Positions 31,342 through 42,819 of a DNA stretch of 64,000 nt are shown here, one piece after another. Source of the DNA: an uncultured Gammaproteobacteria bacterium. GTDB taxonomy: Bacteria > Pseudomonadota > Gammaproteobacteria > Steroidobacterales > Woeseiaceae. Position 1 is the stretch's first letter; each line of letters begins with the position of its first letter. The stretch covers positions 1 to 64,000 of the forward strand of contig CALBPI010000057.1 in assembly GCA_937899415.1 (NCBI GenBank), in the 5' to 3' direction. The translations under genes and the position numbers were made by a program. The notes beneath the pieces are model-generated. The model searched no databases. It was not told where the DNA came from and saw nothing but the letters and a program-made list of their open reading frames with translations.

Positions 31342-33876
31342 TCAGGCGTCTTCGTCGAGCGCGCGCTCGATGATCAGCTTGAGATGCGCGACGTGCGCCT
31401 TGGTCGACAGGTCGGCACCGCGCTTGCGTGAGATCGTGTCGTCAATCTCACCGAGCAGATACACCGCCATTGACCGCGTCAGGTTGTCGTAACCGCCGTT
31501 GCCCTTGACCACGGTGGCCAGTCGGTTCACGTAATCGACCTGGAGGTTCTGACGAACGGTATTAACGTTGCCACGCGCATCCGCCGCAAAGATCGCATCC
31601 GTAAGTGATTCCATGGCCTCGGCCAGCGAGTACTCATTACCGTACAGCGCCGAGTCACTGAGGCGTTTGGTCACCGACGGGTGCATCAGGTGGTTGAGCA
31701 CCGACGTCTGCACTGCGAGCATCGTGTCGTGAATCTTCGGGTCTTCGGTGCTGCCGAAGAGATTGAAACCACGGCGCTGTTGCGCAAGGTAGCGGTAGGT
31801 CCCCGCCGCAGGGTCGAGTACGTCAGGTGCGAACACCTGGTCCGTCAGTACCTGCATCGCTCGGCGCTGCGTTGCCGCGTCGATCACTGTGTAGGCTTCG
31901 CCACCACCGGGCTGCCCCACCATGGCGCGGTTGATCTGAACACCGCCAACGTAGCGCGACACGACAGCCGCAGACCGAGCCCAGCTGCGCATCAGGGTCG
32001 CGAATACATCGTGCGTCTCCTGGTACGACTCACCGGCAGCCGGTAAGGTCTCGGGCAGCTTTTCAAGCGCCTCTCCGATCAGGGTCATCCGTGTCGATGC
32101 GTAGCCGATAGCATCGCTCGACATATCGTAGATGTTGACGCGGGGATCTATGGCTTTGCCGGGCGAACGCATGTCGTCGGCATCATTGCCGAAAGCTAAC
32201 TCGGGTTCCGTCGAACGCGCGAGATGCGCATCGCGGACATCCGGGTCGTCCATTTCGGGCGCGTAGCCGAACTGGATGGCCCAGTCATCATAGGGGCCCG
32301 GTGCGATCGTGTAGAACAGGGTCTGCGTCGTGCCCTTGGGCGCGAAGTTCACAGCGGGGTAGTCCATGACCGAGCCCGCGAGCACCGTGTCCACCACGTC
32401 GCCGTCAAACACTTCATCGGCGCCCAGCAACTGCGTGGCTTTCATGTTGTGGTTGAGACCCAGCGTGTGTCCGATCTCGTGGAGGATCAGGTAGTACATG
32501 CTGTCTCGAACGAGCTGCTCTTCGATCGGTCCCGAGAAATCACCGGAAGCCGCCGCGATGGCACGGGCCGTGCTCGTCTCGGCGCGCAGGCCGTCGGCCA
32601 ACGTGCAAAACTCCAATCCGTGCAGGTGCGGAACTGGTGATTCGAACAGCGTCGATGCGTCACTGAGCAGATGGCGCGCAAAGCTGTAGCGGTTCAGGAA
32701 CGAGTACTCGAGCATGATGTCCGCGCCGAGAATCTGGCCCGTGTAGGGGTTGGTGAAGCTCGGCCCGTAGCCCCCGAACGGCGGGTTCGGCGACGAAGTC
32801 CAGCGCAACACGTTGTAACGAATGTCGCCTGCATCCCAGTCGGCATCGTCGGGCTGCACCTTGACGGCAACCGCGTTCGAGAAACCGGCCTTCTCAAATG
32901 CCAGATTCCACTGCAGCGCCGCGTCGCGAATCATGTCGCGGTACTCGACGGGCGTCGTGTTCTCAATCCAGAAGGTGATTGGCTCAACGGGATCCGAAAC
33001 GGCCGCCGACGGGTCCTTCTTGACCAGATTCCAGCGGGCGATCGGATCGCGGTACGGTGTCGCGCTGAACGAGGTCAGGTCCGTGATGTAATCCGTGAAA
33101 AAGCCCACGCGCGGATCGTCGAAACGCGGTTCGAAGTCGTTGTCGGGCATCGCGATGAGGCTGTGCACGACGCGTACGGCAACGTGGCGCCGGTCGGTAA
33201 TGTCACCACCTGTGCGGCCCACAGGCGCGCCGTTTGAGTACACATATTCGGACTCGAAGTCCGTGTTCTGCGGGTAGCTGCGTGTCGCCAGGACGCGGCT
33301 TGCGCTGTCCGACAGGCTGCCCAGCTTGAACCTCTTCGGGTCCGCATCGGGATTGGGCGACGGCTTGACCTGCAGCATCGCCTCGGTCTTGAAGAGCTTG
33401 TCGCCGTTGATCAGCAGTGCGCCCGTCTCCTCGTCCTCGGCGAGGATTTTCTCAGTGGCGAGGATGGCGTCACTGATATTCGCCGTCTCGGCCTTGGCCA
33501 GTGCGTTGTCGGGGTCGAAGTAGTAGCGCGTATTGTGCGCGACGACTTGAACCGTGTCGTAGAACCGGCGGAATGTGATGACCTGGTTCGCGAGGTAGGC
33601 GCCACGGAAGTAGCCCGTCTGTACCACACCGTCGGTCGCCTGGGCGAAGTAGATCATCTCGCGGTCGAGCCGATCGGCCTCGAGCAACAGCTTGATGCCA
33701 CCGGCCTTCTCATCGCGGAACACGGTGATAAAGCCGTCCTGGCGCGCGTGGTCTTCGGTGAGCTCGGCGATGGTCTTCTCTTTGTCGCCTTTTTCCTTGT
33801 CGTCGTCTTCGGCGGCAGCCGTGGCAGCAAACACCATAAAGAGTGCCGCCAGGAGCCAATTCCTGGAATTAATCAT
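31342..33876 (-). CDS. Exported zinc-dependent metalloprotease (DUF5117/DUF4953-like)
   Basis: Signal peptide MINSRNWLLAALFMVFAATAAA; HEIGHTLGLNHN; start trimmed from 33948. Confidence 0.88.
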   Translation of the reverse strand: MINSRNWLLAALFMVFAATAAAEDDDKEKGDKEKTIAELTEDHARQDGFITVFRDEKAGGIKLLLEADRLDREMIYFAQATDGVVQTGYFRGAYLANQVITFRRFYDTVQVVAHNTRYYFDPDNALAKAETANISDAILATEKILAEDEETGALLINGDKLFKTEAMLQVKPSPNPDADPKRFKLGSLSDSASRVLATRSYPQNTDFESEYVYSNGAPVGRTGGDITDRRHVAVRVVHSLIAMPDNDFEPRFDDPRVGFFTDYITDLTSFSATPYRDPIARWNLVKKDPSAAVSDPVEPITFWIENTTPVEYRDMIRDAALQWNLAFEKAGFSNAVAVKVQPDDADWDAGDIRYNVLRWTSSPNPPFGGYGPSFTNPYTGQILGADIMLEYSFLNRYSFARHLLSDASTLFESPVPHLHGLEFCTLADGLRAETSTARAIAAASGDFSGPIEEQLVRDSMYYLILHEIGHTLGLNHNMKATQLLGADEVFDGDVVDTVLAGSVMDYPAVNFAPKGTTQTLFYTIAPGPYDDWAIQFGYAPEMDDPDVRDAHLARSTEPELAFGNDADDMRSPGKAIDPRVNIYDMSSDAIGYASTRMTLIGEALEKLPETLPAAGESYQETHDVFATLMRSWARSAAVVSRYVGGVQINRAMVGQPGGGEAYTVIDAATQRRAMQVLTDQVFAPDVLDPAAGTYRYLAQQRRGFNLFGSTEDPKIHDTMLAVQTSVLNHLMHPSVTKRLSDSALYGNEYSLAEAMESLTDAIFAADARGNVNTVRQNLQVDYVNRLATVVKGNGGYDNLTRSMAVYLLGEIDDTISRKRGADLSTKAHVAHLKLIIERALDEDA

Positions 33877-33967
33877 GGGTGAGTCCTGTCTTGCGGCGGG
33901 CGATGAACGCCCGCGGTCTTCTTCTAAGCGAGCCGGCAACGATAGCACGGCGGCGTCTGGGCCCGAC

Positions 33968-34288
33968 TCAGTCGCGGAGCTTGGACGCGTCGAACAGCGT
34001 CACGATCCGCTGCGCGAACATCAGGTCGCCGTCGATCTTGAGTTTGCCTGTCATAAACGCAGTCATGCCGTCGAGTTGCCCGGAGAGCATGGACACGAGG
34101 TCGTCGTCGGCCATGGTGACCGCGACCGTGTAGTCGCTGGCCGTGCCCTCATGTACCGCAGCAGCACCGTCCTTGACCGTGACGTAGCGCGGTGTGGACG
34201 TATTGAACTGGATGGTCGCATTGACGCCGGCCGCATTGGTCGCATTGAGCGCGTCGGGCAGGCGTGAGAACAGATCGTCGAGGTTCAT
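33968..34288 (-). CDS. SCP2 sterol-binding domain protein
   Basis: ATIQFNTSTPRYVTVKDGAAAVHEG...DYTVAVTMADDDLVSMLSGQLDGMTAFMTGKLKIDGDLMFA. Confidence 0.9.
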   Translation of the reverse strand: MNLDDLFSRLPDALNATNAAGVNATIQFNTSTPRYVTVKDGAAAVHEGTASDYTVAVTMADDDLVSMLSGQLDGMTAFMTGKLKIDGDLMFAQRIVTLFDASKLRD

Positions 34289-34441
34289 CGGGGCTCCGAT
34301 TCTTAAGCGGCCCCGAAGCGTAACGCAGGACGACGGCAAAATCTCGCCCCGGGGTCTGCGCGAGGCCGGCCGTCTGTGACTGTCGTCACGCCAAAACCTG
34401 AGTCACCACGATAAGTTAAGGCCCTTCCCCAGGAGCTCCCG

Positions 34442-35392
34442 ATGCCCGACTTCGCCCAGCTCGCCCCCCCTGCCTTCGCAGCCATCGCGGCTGTTGCCGT
34501 GGCGCTGGCGGCCGAATGTTGCGTGGGCGTGGCATGGCTCGCGGCGCGACTGCCCTGGGGGCGAAAGGCTGAGAGGCCCCTGTTGCGCGAGCCGGGGAAT
34601 CGGTTCGTACGTGCGCGTCGCCGGGCGCTGGCCGAAGCGCTGGCCTGTGCCGCAGCCATCGTTGCGGGGCTGACCGCCGCCATCGTTGCGGCCCTGGTGA
34701 CGGGCCAGGCGATTTGGCAGCCGGCAACGGCCGCGGTCATTGGCGTCACGCTTCTGCTCGGCCTGTCGTTGCGCATGCTTTTGTTGTTGCGCCGTGCGCG
34801 TAAGCTCTCGCGCTACCGCGACACCCGGCGTCGGGTCGCCCAGGCTCTTGGCGCCATCGGCGGCGAGCACGACCGCGTCTATCACGACGTCAATGATGGC
34901 AAGGGCAACGCAATCGATCACGTTCTGGTGGGCAACCAGGGCGCCTTCGCCATCATTATCGCCGACGTCTCGCGCGCCCGCGGTGACGGTTTGCTGCGGC
35001 GCAACGGCCGACAGCTGCGTCTCGGCGACGAACTGCGTTACATCGACGAGGCGGCCGTGCAACGCCACATTTCGACGCTGCAACACGAGCTGAGCAAACC
35101 GTTTGGCCGCGTGCTCGCCGTCCGCGGCGTGCTCTGCGTGCCAGGCTGGCGCATTGACGACAATCGCGGCGACGAATTGCTGGTTGTCGGCGTCAGCGAT
35201 GTGATGATGCTGCAGGGCTGGAGAACCGCGCGTGACGCCTTCATGAACGACGACGTACAGGCGCTTCACGTCATGCTCAGCGAGCGGGAGACGGGCCTGC
35301 CCGTGCCCACGCGGCGTGCGGCGCCCATCGGCAAGATCGATCGAGAGGCACCGCCATCGGCGGACGCTGTCGGGGCCGGCCGCACGGCCTAG
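34442..35392 (+). CDS. Membrane-anchored NERD (nuclease-related) domain protein
   Basis: N-terminal TM segments then VYHDVNDGKGNAIDHVLVGNQGAFAIIIADVS...LLRRNGRQLRLG. Confidence 0.75.
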   Translation: MPDFAQLAPPAFAAIAAVAVALAAECCVGVAWLAARLPWGRKAERPLLREPGNRFVRARRRALAEALACAAAIVAGLTAAIVAALVTGQAIWQPATAAVIGVTLLLGLSLRMLLLLRRARKLSRYRDTRRRVAQALGAIGGEHDRVYHDVNDGKGNAIDHVLVGNQGAFAIIIADVSRARGDGLLRRNGRQLRLGDELRYIDEAAVQRHISTLQHELSKPFGRVLAVRGVLCVPGWRIDDNRGDELLVVGVSDVMMLQGWRTARDAFMNDDVQALHVMLSERETGLPVPTRRAAPIGKIDREAPPSADAVGAGRTA

Positions 35393-35399
35393 CACCGCG

Positions 35400-36473
35400 C
35401 TACGAGATGGGCTTCACCACCGCGCCCAGCGACTCGCGTGCGACCAACTCCAGGAAGGCATCACCGAGCCGCTCGGTCTCGGCAACCACGCGCCGCCAGT
35501 TGGCGAGGCGCCTGGCCTCGTCGAGCCTGCGAAAATCGTTGCGATCGGGAATCCGGCCGCCCGGCAAACGCGACACGAATTCCTGCGAGGGTGCCAGCAA
35601 CACGACCCGGTCCAGGTACTCGGGCCGCGGCTTGCGCGAGGGCTGGCGCTTGTCGAACCACCCCGGCGTCAGGTGCTCGTAGAAGTGCGGGTACAGCGTA
35701 ATGCCGGAATCGCAGGACAGCGGCACGTCGAAGTGGTAATCGGTGATACCGCCATCGCGGTAGGTGCCGGGCCGCGCACCCGGCAGTGGCTTCACGCCGG
35801 CCAGCACAAACGGGATTGCGCCTGACGCCAGCACGGCGGGGCCGACATTGTCGGCAGCCAGGGCAACGTGTTCGATCGGCAGGTCATCGACATCGAAAAA
35901 CGGTGGGCGCTCGCGCGGATCGTGCACGAGCGTGCGCACAAAGAACGCGCCCAGGGCTTTGCGGGAAACCTTGTTGGCGAGCATTGCCGCTGTGAGCCCG
36001 GCCGCCAATGGCAGCGGGTGTTCGCTGGCCGACAAATGCCTCGCCCGATTGACCATGACATGCGAGCGGAACACGGGGTGGTTCACAATCTCCTGAGCGC
36101 CCGCCTCGCCAATCACGTTCTCGAGAATCGCGCGGCTGACGCGCGTGATCTCGTCGCGGTTCGGTTTCTCGCTGTAAGTCTGCGTGAGGTAGGCATGCTC
36201 GAAGCGCTCGAGCGCGGCCATGGGATTGTTCTGGGCGTAGCAGCTGAACCGCCAGGCCCCGATCGAAGAACCCAGCAAATGAACCGGCGCGGTGTATCGT
36301 GGCACGACCTCGCGAATCAGCGCGCGATCGAGGCCCGCCAGCACGAGCCACTTGGCGCCACCAGACGCGCCCACCATCATGCGCACGTCGGCGGGGTCGA
36401 AGCCGTTGTTCTCGATGTGGGCGCGCGCTGCGGGACCCGCGCGCACGGCAAGCGACGTTGGCAGCGCGCTCAC
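35400..36473 (-). CDS. Patatin-like phospholipase family protein
   Basis: GASGGAKW oxyanion motif, GSSIGAWR nucleophile motif, DGGITDYH catalytic Asp motif. Confidence 0.82.
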   Translation of the reverse strand: MSALPTSLAVRAGPAARAHIENNGFDPADVRMMVGASGGAKWLVLAGLDRALIREVVPRYTAPVHLLGSSIGAWRFSCYAQNNPMAALERFEHAYLTQTYSEKPNRDEITRVSRAILENVIGEAGAQEIVNHPVFRSHVMVNRARHLSASEHPLPLAAGLTAAMLANKVSRKALGAFFVRTLVHDPRERPPFFDVDDLPIEHVALAADNVGPAVLASGAIPFVLAGVKPLPGARPGTYRDGGITDYHFDVPLSCDSGITLYPHFYEHLTPGWFDKRQPSRKPRPEYLDRVVLLAPSQEFVSRLPGGRIPDRNDFRRLDEARRLANWRRVVAETERLGDAFLELVARESLGAVVKPIS

Positions 36474-36488
36474 GAGATGACCGCGGGA

Positions 36489-38017
<1,529 letters not shown>

Positions 38018-38029
38018 GGCACAGCCTCG

Positions 38030-38899
38030 CTACTCGCCGTCGCGGTTCTTGAGGTAACGGAAGAAATCGCTGTCCGGATCGATCACGAGCAGATCACCCT
38101 CTGCGCCCAGCGACTGCCGGTAAGCCTGGAGGCTGCGGTAGAACGCGTAGAACTCGCGGTCGGCGTTGTAGGCATCAGCATAAATCTTGGCGGCGCTCGC
38201 ATCGCCCTCACCGCGGATACGCTCTGCATCGCGGTAGGCCTCGGAGCGAATCACCGTGGCTTCACGATCGGCCTGGGCACGCAGCTCTTCGGCCTCTTCC
38301 TCGCCCTCTGCTCGAAGCTGCTGCGCAATTCGGCGACGCTCCTCCTGCATGCGTCGGTAGACCGAGCCTGCGACCTCCGACGGGAACTCGACCTGCTTGA
38401 CGCGCACATCGATGAGCGTGATGCCGAGCTCGTTCGCCAGCGCAGAGGCCTCGGTCATCATGTCCTGCATGAGCTCGTTACGCTCCAGCGAGATCACTTC
38501 CTGCATGGTGCGCTTGGCAAACTCGGTGCGGATCGCCGCGCGAATGATCTCAAGCAGACGCTGCTCGACGACACTTTCAAGGCCGCGGGTCGAGATGTAG
38601 TAGGTCTCGGGTTCCGCAATGCGGTACTTGACGAAGAAATCGACGTCGGCCGGTTTCTTCTCGGTCGTGAGGATTTCCTCGGGGCGCGGCGCGATCGTCA
38701 GGACCTGATTCGAAAATTTGAGGATCTCGTTGTACACGGGGATCTTGAAGTACAAACCGGCCTCGTAGTCGCTCTTGACGATTTCACCGAAGCGCAACTT
38801 GATCGCATGCTCACGCTCGTCGACGGTGAACGCGGTCAGCCCGAGTCCAACGAGGATCAGCCCCAGCACCACCAGGATTGAAGACACTGTGGATTTCAT
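38030..38899 (-). CDS. hflC: FtsH modulator HflC
   Basis: SPFH domain, TVDEREHAIKLRFGEI; 4-bp overlap with hflK. Confidence 0.96.
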   Translation of the reverse strand: MKSTVSSILVVLGLILVGLGLTAFTVDEREHAIKLRFGEIVKSDYEAGLYFKIPVYNEILKFSNQVLTIAPRPEEILTTEKKPADVDFFVKYRIAEPETYYISTRGLESVVEQRLLEIIRAAIRTEFAKRTMQEVISLERNELMQDMMTEASALANELGITLIDVRVKQVEFPSEVAGSVYRRMQEERRRIAQQLRAEGEEEAEELRAQADREATVIRSEAYRDAERIRGEGDASAAKIYADAYNADREFYAFYRSLQAYRQSLGAEGDLLVIDPDSDFFRYLKNRDGE

Positions 38900-40023
38900 C
38901 GGCGGTTCCTCCGGTCACGTGAGGTATTGCGGGCCGCTTCGTTCTCCTGCACGGCCGTGGGATTGGCCGGTGCCGTCGGCAGCCCACTGTTGCTGCCTGT
39001 GGTCGCCCGGTTGCCGCGCCCGGCGTTCTCGATGAGCTTGTCCACGGGCAGATAGAGCAGGTTGCCCTCGCCGTCCGCATCGAGGAATACCTTACTCGAG
39101 TTCGCGTAAACGAACTCGATCGCATCGATATAGAGACGCTCGCGTGTGACTTCGGGGGCGGCGCGGTATTCGGCGAGCAACGCCGTAAAGCGCGCCGTAT
39201 CACCCTCGGCATCATTGATGACGCGCGCCTTGTAGGCCTCGGCGTTCTCGACCTGGCGCTTCGCGAACCCACGGGCCTCAGGAATAATCCGGTTCTGGTA
39301 AGTCTGGGCCTCCAGCTTCGCCTTTTCCTTGTCCTCGCGAGCTTTTACGGCGTCCTGAACGGCCTGCTGCACCTCATTCGGGAAGTCCACCTTCTGCAGG
39401 TTGACAGCCGTGACCTCGACGCCGGCCTCGTAGGCGTCGAGCGCCGTCTGGATGAGCTCCTTGGTCTGCTGGGCGACGACCGCGCGGTTACCCAGCAGCG
39501 TGAAGTCTGCCGGGTACTTGCCAACGGCCTCGCGGATGGCGCTTTCGCTCACGTCCGACACCGTGTCGTCGGGATCGCGCACGTTGAACTGATAGGCCTC
39601 AGGCTCGCGGCGGCGGTACTGAACCGCCAGGTTGATGACGACGAAGTTCTCGTCAGCCGAGAGCATCGGGATCTCTTGTTCGAAGGTCTCGATCACCGAG
39701 ACGTTGACCTTTTCCACGGTCTCGATCGGGTACGGGAAGTGCCAGTGCAGGCCCGCGCCTGTCTGTTCGGTGTACTCGCCGAAGCGCAGCTCAAGGCCGC
39801 GTTCGGCCTGGTCGATGCGGTAGAAACCCGTCGCCAGCCAAATGGCCACGGCGAGCCCCAGCACCACGAGTATGCCGCCGCTACCGTCTCCGCCCTCGCC
39901 CGAGACCGAGCGCTTGAACTTGCGTTGCAGGTTGCCGATGAGTTTGTCGAGGTCATTTTGCGACTGATTGCCGCGCTGCCTGCCCCACGGATCCTGTCCG
40001 TTACCCGATTCGTTCCAAGCCAT
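38896..40023 (-). CDS. hflK: FtsH modulator HflK
   Basis: MAWNESGNGQDPWGRQ; TGFYRIDQAERGLELRFGEY; start trimmed from 40185. Confidence 0.96.
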   Translation of the reverse strand: MAWNESGNGQDPWGRQRGNQSQNDLDKLIGNLQRKFKRSVSGEGGDGSGGILVVLGLAVAIWLATGFYRIDQAERGLELRFGEYTEQTGAGLHWHFPYPIETVEKVNVSVIETFEQEIPMLSADENFVVINLAVQYRRREPEAYQFNVRDPDDTVSDVSESAIREAVGKYPADFTLLGNRAVVAQQTKELIQTALDAYEAGVEVTAVNLQKVDFPNEVQQAVQDAVKAREDKEKAKLEAQTYQNRIIPEARGFAKRQVENAEAYKARVINDAEGDTARFTALLAEYRAAPEVTRERLYIDAIEFVYANSSKVFLDADGEGNLLYLPVDKLIENAGRGNRATTGSNSGLPTAPANPTAVQENEAARNTSRDRRNRR

Positions 40024-40126
40024 GTGTGGTGAAGTCCTGTCAGAAGCCGAAGCCGAACTCGTGAAGAGATGGCGACTTTGGCGAACCTTTTCAATGGGGC
40101 GCCTCAATGGCAGCCGCCAGTCGTTG

Positions 40127-41437
40127 TCAGCGGCTGACGCGTTGCGCGCCTGGTGTGTCCTCGCGTTCGAGCCGTTCGGGTACAAGCCCCGTCTGGCTGC
40201 ACATCCGCATGAAATCCTTTGCTGTCATATCAATGTCGAGCCAACACTGCCCGTCCTCGTCGTAGCGCTCGTCGGTGACTGCGCCCATCTCGAACAGCCG
40301 GGCGCGCGCCGCACCCTCGCTGGATTCGAGGCGCAGCGTGCCACGGATGTGGTCCTGACGGAAACGCTGCGTGAGCACCGTGCGCAGCAGCGACAGCCCG
40401 TCGCCCGTCAGCGCAGAGAGCCACACGGCAGCGGGTCGCGATTCGCTGGCCTCGGCCACCTGGGGCGGCAGTCCGGCCGCATCGATCTTATTGTACACCC
40501 GGATCTGCTCGACATCGCCCGCCCCGATCTCTTCCAGCACTGCATTGACCTGCTGCTCCCTGAGCGATCGCTCAGGGTCGCTGGCGTCAATAACGTGCAG
40601 GATCACGTCGGCCTCGCGCGTCTCCGTCAGGGTCGCCTTGAAGGCCGCCACGAGCTCGTGCGGCAAGTCAGACACAAAGCCTACGGTGTCGGCGAGCACA
40701 GTGACCACATGGTCGTCGAGCTCGAGCCGGCGGAGCGTCGGGTCCAGCGTGGCGAAGAGCTGGTCGGCCGCGTACACATCGGCCTCTGTCAGCGCGTTGA
40801 ACAGCGTCGACTTGCCCGCGTTCGTGTAACCAACCAGTGCCACGGTCGGCACCTCATTGCGAAGGCGGTTCTGGCGCCCGAGCTCACGCTGTCGGTCAAC
40901 TTTCTCAAGGCGTGCCGTGAGCTTGCGGATGCGGTCGCGGATGAGCCGACGGTCGGTCTCGAGCTGGGTCTCGCCCGGGCCGCGCAACCCGATCCCGCCC
41001 TTCTGACGCTCGAGGTGGGTCCATCCGCGCACAAGCCGCGTCGACAGGTGTCGGAGCTGCGCGAGCTCTACCTGCAGCTTGCCCTCGAAGGACCGCGCCC
41101 GCTGGGCGAAGATGTCGAGGATCAGGCCACCGCGGTCCAGCACGCGGCACTTGAGCTCGCGCTCCAGATTACGTTCCTGACTGGGGCTGAGCGCATGGCT
41201 CACCAGCACGAGCTCGATGCCAAGCCGGGCCACCATTTCAGCCAGCTCGGCCACCTTGCCGGAGCCAATGAGCAGCCGCGCCTCTGGTCGAGGCCGGTTC
41301 ACGATCACCGTGTCTTCCACATCGGCACCCGCAGACAGCGCGAGCTCAATGAACTCGTGCACGTCGCAAGACGGGGCGTTGGCGAAAACAGGATGCACGA
41401 CAAGCGCGCGCTCGCCGCTATCCGGGCGATCGAACAT
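40127..41437 (-). CDS. hflX: GTPase HflX
   Basis: GPGETQLETDRRLIRDRI, VGYTNAGKSTLFNALT, ADTVGFVSDLPHELVAAFKATL. Confidence 0.97.
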   Translation of the reverse strand: MFDRPDSGERALVVHPVFANAPSCDVHEFIELALSAGADVEDTVIVNRPRPEARLLIGSGKVAELAEMVARLGIELVLVSHALSPSQERNLERELKCRVLDRGGLILDIFAQRARSFEGKLQVELAQLRHLSTRLVRGWTHLERQKGGIGLRGPGETQLETDRRLIRDRIRKLTARLEKVDRQRELGRQNRLRNEVPTVALVGYTNAGKSTLFNALTEADVYAADQLFATLDPTLRRLELDDHVVTVLADTVGFVSDLPHELVAAFKATLTETREADVILHVIDASDPERSLREQQVNAVLEEIGAGDVEQIRVYNKIDAAGLPPQVAEASESRPAAVWLSALTGDGLSLLRTVLTQRFRQDHIRGTLRLESSEGAARARLFEMGAVTDERYDEDGQCWLDIDMTAKDFMRMCSQTGLVPERLEREDTPGAQRVSR

Positions 41438-41473
41438 GAATCAGTCCGGTTTTTTCAGGAGTGGTGGCTCAGA

Positions 41474-41716
41474 TTACTCCGCGCCGCCCTCGTCGTCACC
41501 CATGGGCAGGCGGACATTGCGGGCAGGCACCACCGTGGAAATCGCGTGCTTGTACACCATCTGGTTGACGCTGTTTTTCAGTAGCACGACGAATTGGTCG
41601 AATGAATCGATCTGACCCTGCAGCTTGATCCCGTTGACGAGGTAGATCGACACAGGGACTTTTTCCTTGCGCAGGATATTCAGGAACGGATCCTGGAGTG
41701 ATTGACCCTTTGCCAT
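41474..41716 (-). CDS. hfq: RNA chaperone Hfq
   Basis: [46 protein letters not shown]; start trimmed from 41740. Confidence 0.98.
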   Translation of the reverse strand: MAKGQSLQDPFLNILRKEKVPVSIYLVNGIKLQGQIDSFDQFVVLLKNSVNQMVYKHAISTVVPARNVRLPMGDDEGGAE

Positions 41717-41885
41717 AGGATTCTCCTTTTTGTTCTGCACGCGTCCTGCGGCGGCGCATTAGCCCAAGCGCTTTTGCCACAAACTCGACGTCCCTGGGCG
41801 GCGCCGTGCCACGTCGCCCGCGTCGGTAAATTCTAGCACAACAATGGTGCATTGCGGCATACAGGAGGCCGCCGGATCTTAGTCA

Positions 41886-42815
41886 CTATTTTGACAAATT
41901 TTCGTCGATTTGTGCAGAGACGCGACGCGCCAGATCGCGGTCGTGCGGCGACATCAGCGTGAGTCCCGGCATGCTGCGCAGCCACGTGTACTGACGCTTC
42001 GCGAGACGTCGTGTCGCGGTCTTGGCGTCCGCGATAGCCTGCTCGCGGCTACACTCGCCATCGAGCCAGGCCGCCACCTGTCGGTAGCCAACAGCGCGGA
42101 GGCTGGGCAGCGCCCGATGAACGCCCGTTCGTGCCAGCAACGCCCGAACCTCGTCCTCAAAACCGGCAGCCATCATGGCGTCAAAGCGGTCCCCGATGCG
42201 CGCGTGCAGATCGACACGATCCTCTTCAACGAGCGCCACATCGATACGCGGCCAGTCAGGCCCGCCGGCCTGGCGCTGCAGGGCCGTGATGGGCCGCCCT
42301 GTGAGGCGGAAGACCTCCAGCGCACGCTGAATGCGCTGTTGGTCGTGGGGCGCAATGCGCCGCGCAGCCATCGGGTCCACTCGCTCGAGCGCGGCATGCA
42401 TTGCGGGCCAGCCCTCGCGCGCCGCGTCGTCCTCGATCGCCGACCGCACTGCCTCGTCAGCGGCCGGCAATTCAGCCAGCCCCTCGAAGAGTCGCTTGAA
42501 GTACAGCATGGTCCCGCCCACGAGCACGGGCACGCGGCCGGCCTCACGGCTGTGGTCCACGAGTCGCTGCGCATCCGCTACGAAGTCAGCCACGCTGTAG
42601 ACCGTCTCCGGGTCGCGAATGTCGACGAGTGCGTGGGGGTGCGCTGCGAGCACCTCGGGTTCCGGCTTGGCCGTACCGATATCCATGCCGCGGTAGACCA
42701 TGGCGGAGTCGACGCTGATGAGATCGACGTCGCCCCGGCTGTGCAGCTCGAGCGCGAGCGCCGTCTTGCCGCTGGCCGTCGGGCCCAGCACGCAGACCAC
42801 GGGCGGTGTCGTCAC
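41886..42815 (-). CDS. miaA: tRNA dimethylallyltransferase MiaA
   Basis: VLGPTASGKTALALEL, DSAMVYRGMDIGTAKP. Confidence 0.97.
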   Translation of the reverse strand: MTTPPVVCVLGPTASGKTALALELHSRGDVDLISVDSAMVYRGMDIGTAKPEPEVLAAHPHALVDIRDPETVYSVADFVADAQRLVDHSREAGRVPVLVGGTMLYFKRLFEGLAELPAADEAVRSAIEDDAAREGWPAMHAALERVDPMAARRIAPHDQQRIQRALEVFRLTGRPITALQRQAGGPDWPRIDVALVEEDRVDLHARIGDRFDAMMAAGFEDEVRALLARTGVHRALPSLRAVGYRQVAAWLDGECSREQAIADAKTATRRLAKRQYTWLRSMPGLTLMSPHDRDLARRVSAQIDENLSK

Positions 42816-42819
42816 GCGG

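Noticed and set aside
34442-36473. Two-gene anti-phage NERD/patatin system
   Set aside because: Genes are on opposite strands, stops converge, and no cyclase, helicase or other defence partner is present; kept only as a low-level suggestion
39968-41584. 538-aa plus-strand ORF
   Set aside because: Antisense shadow of hflX/hflK in high-GC DNA with no domain-like sequence
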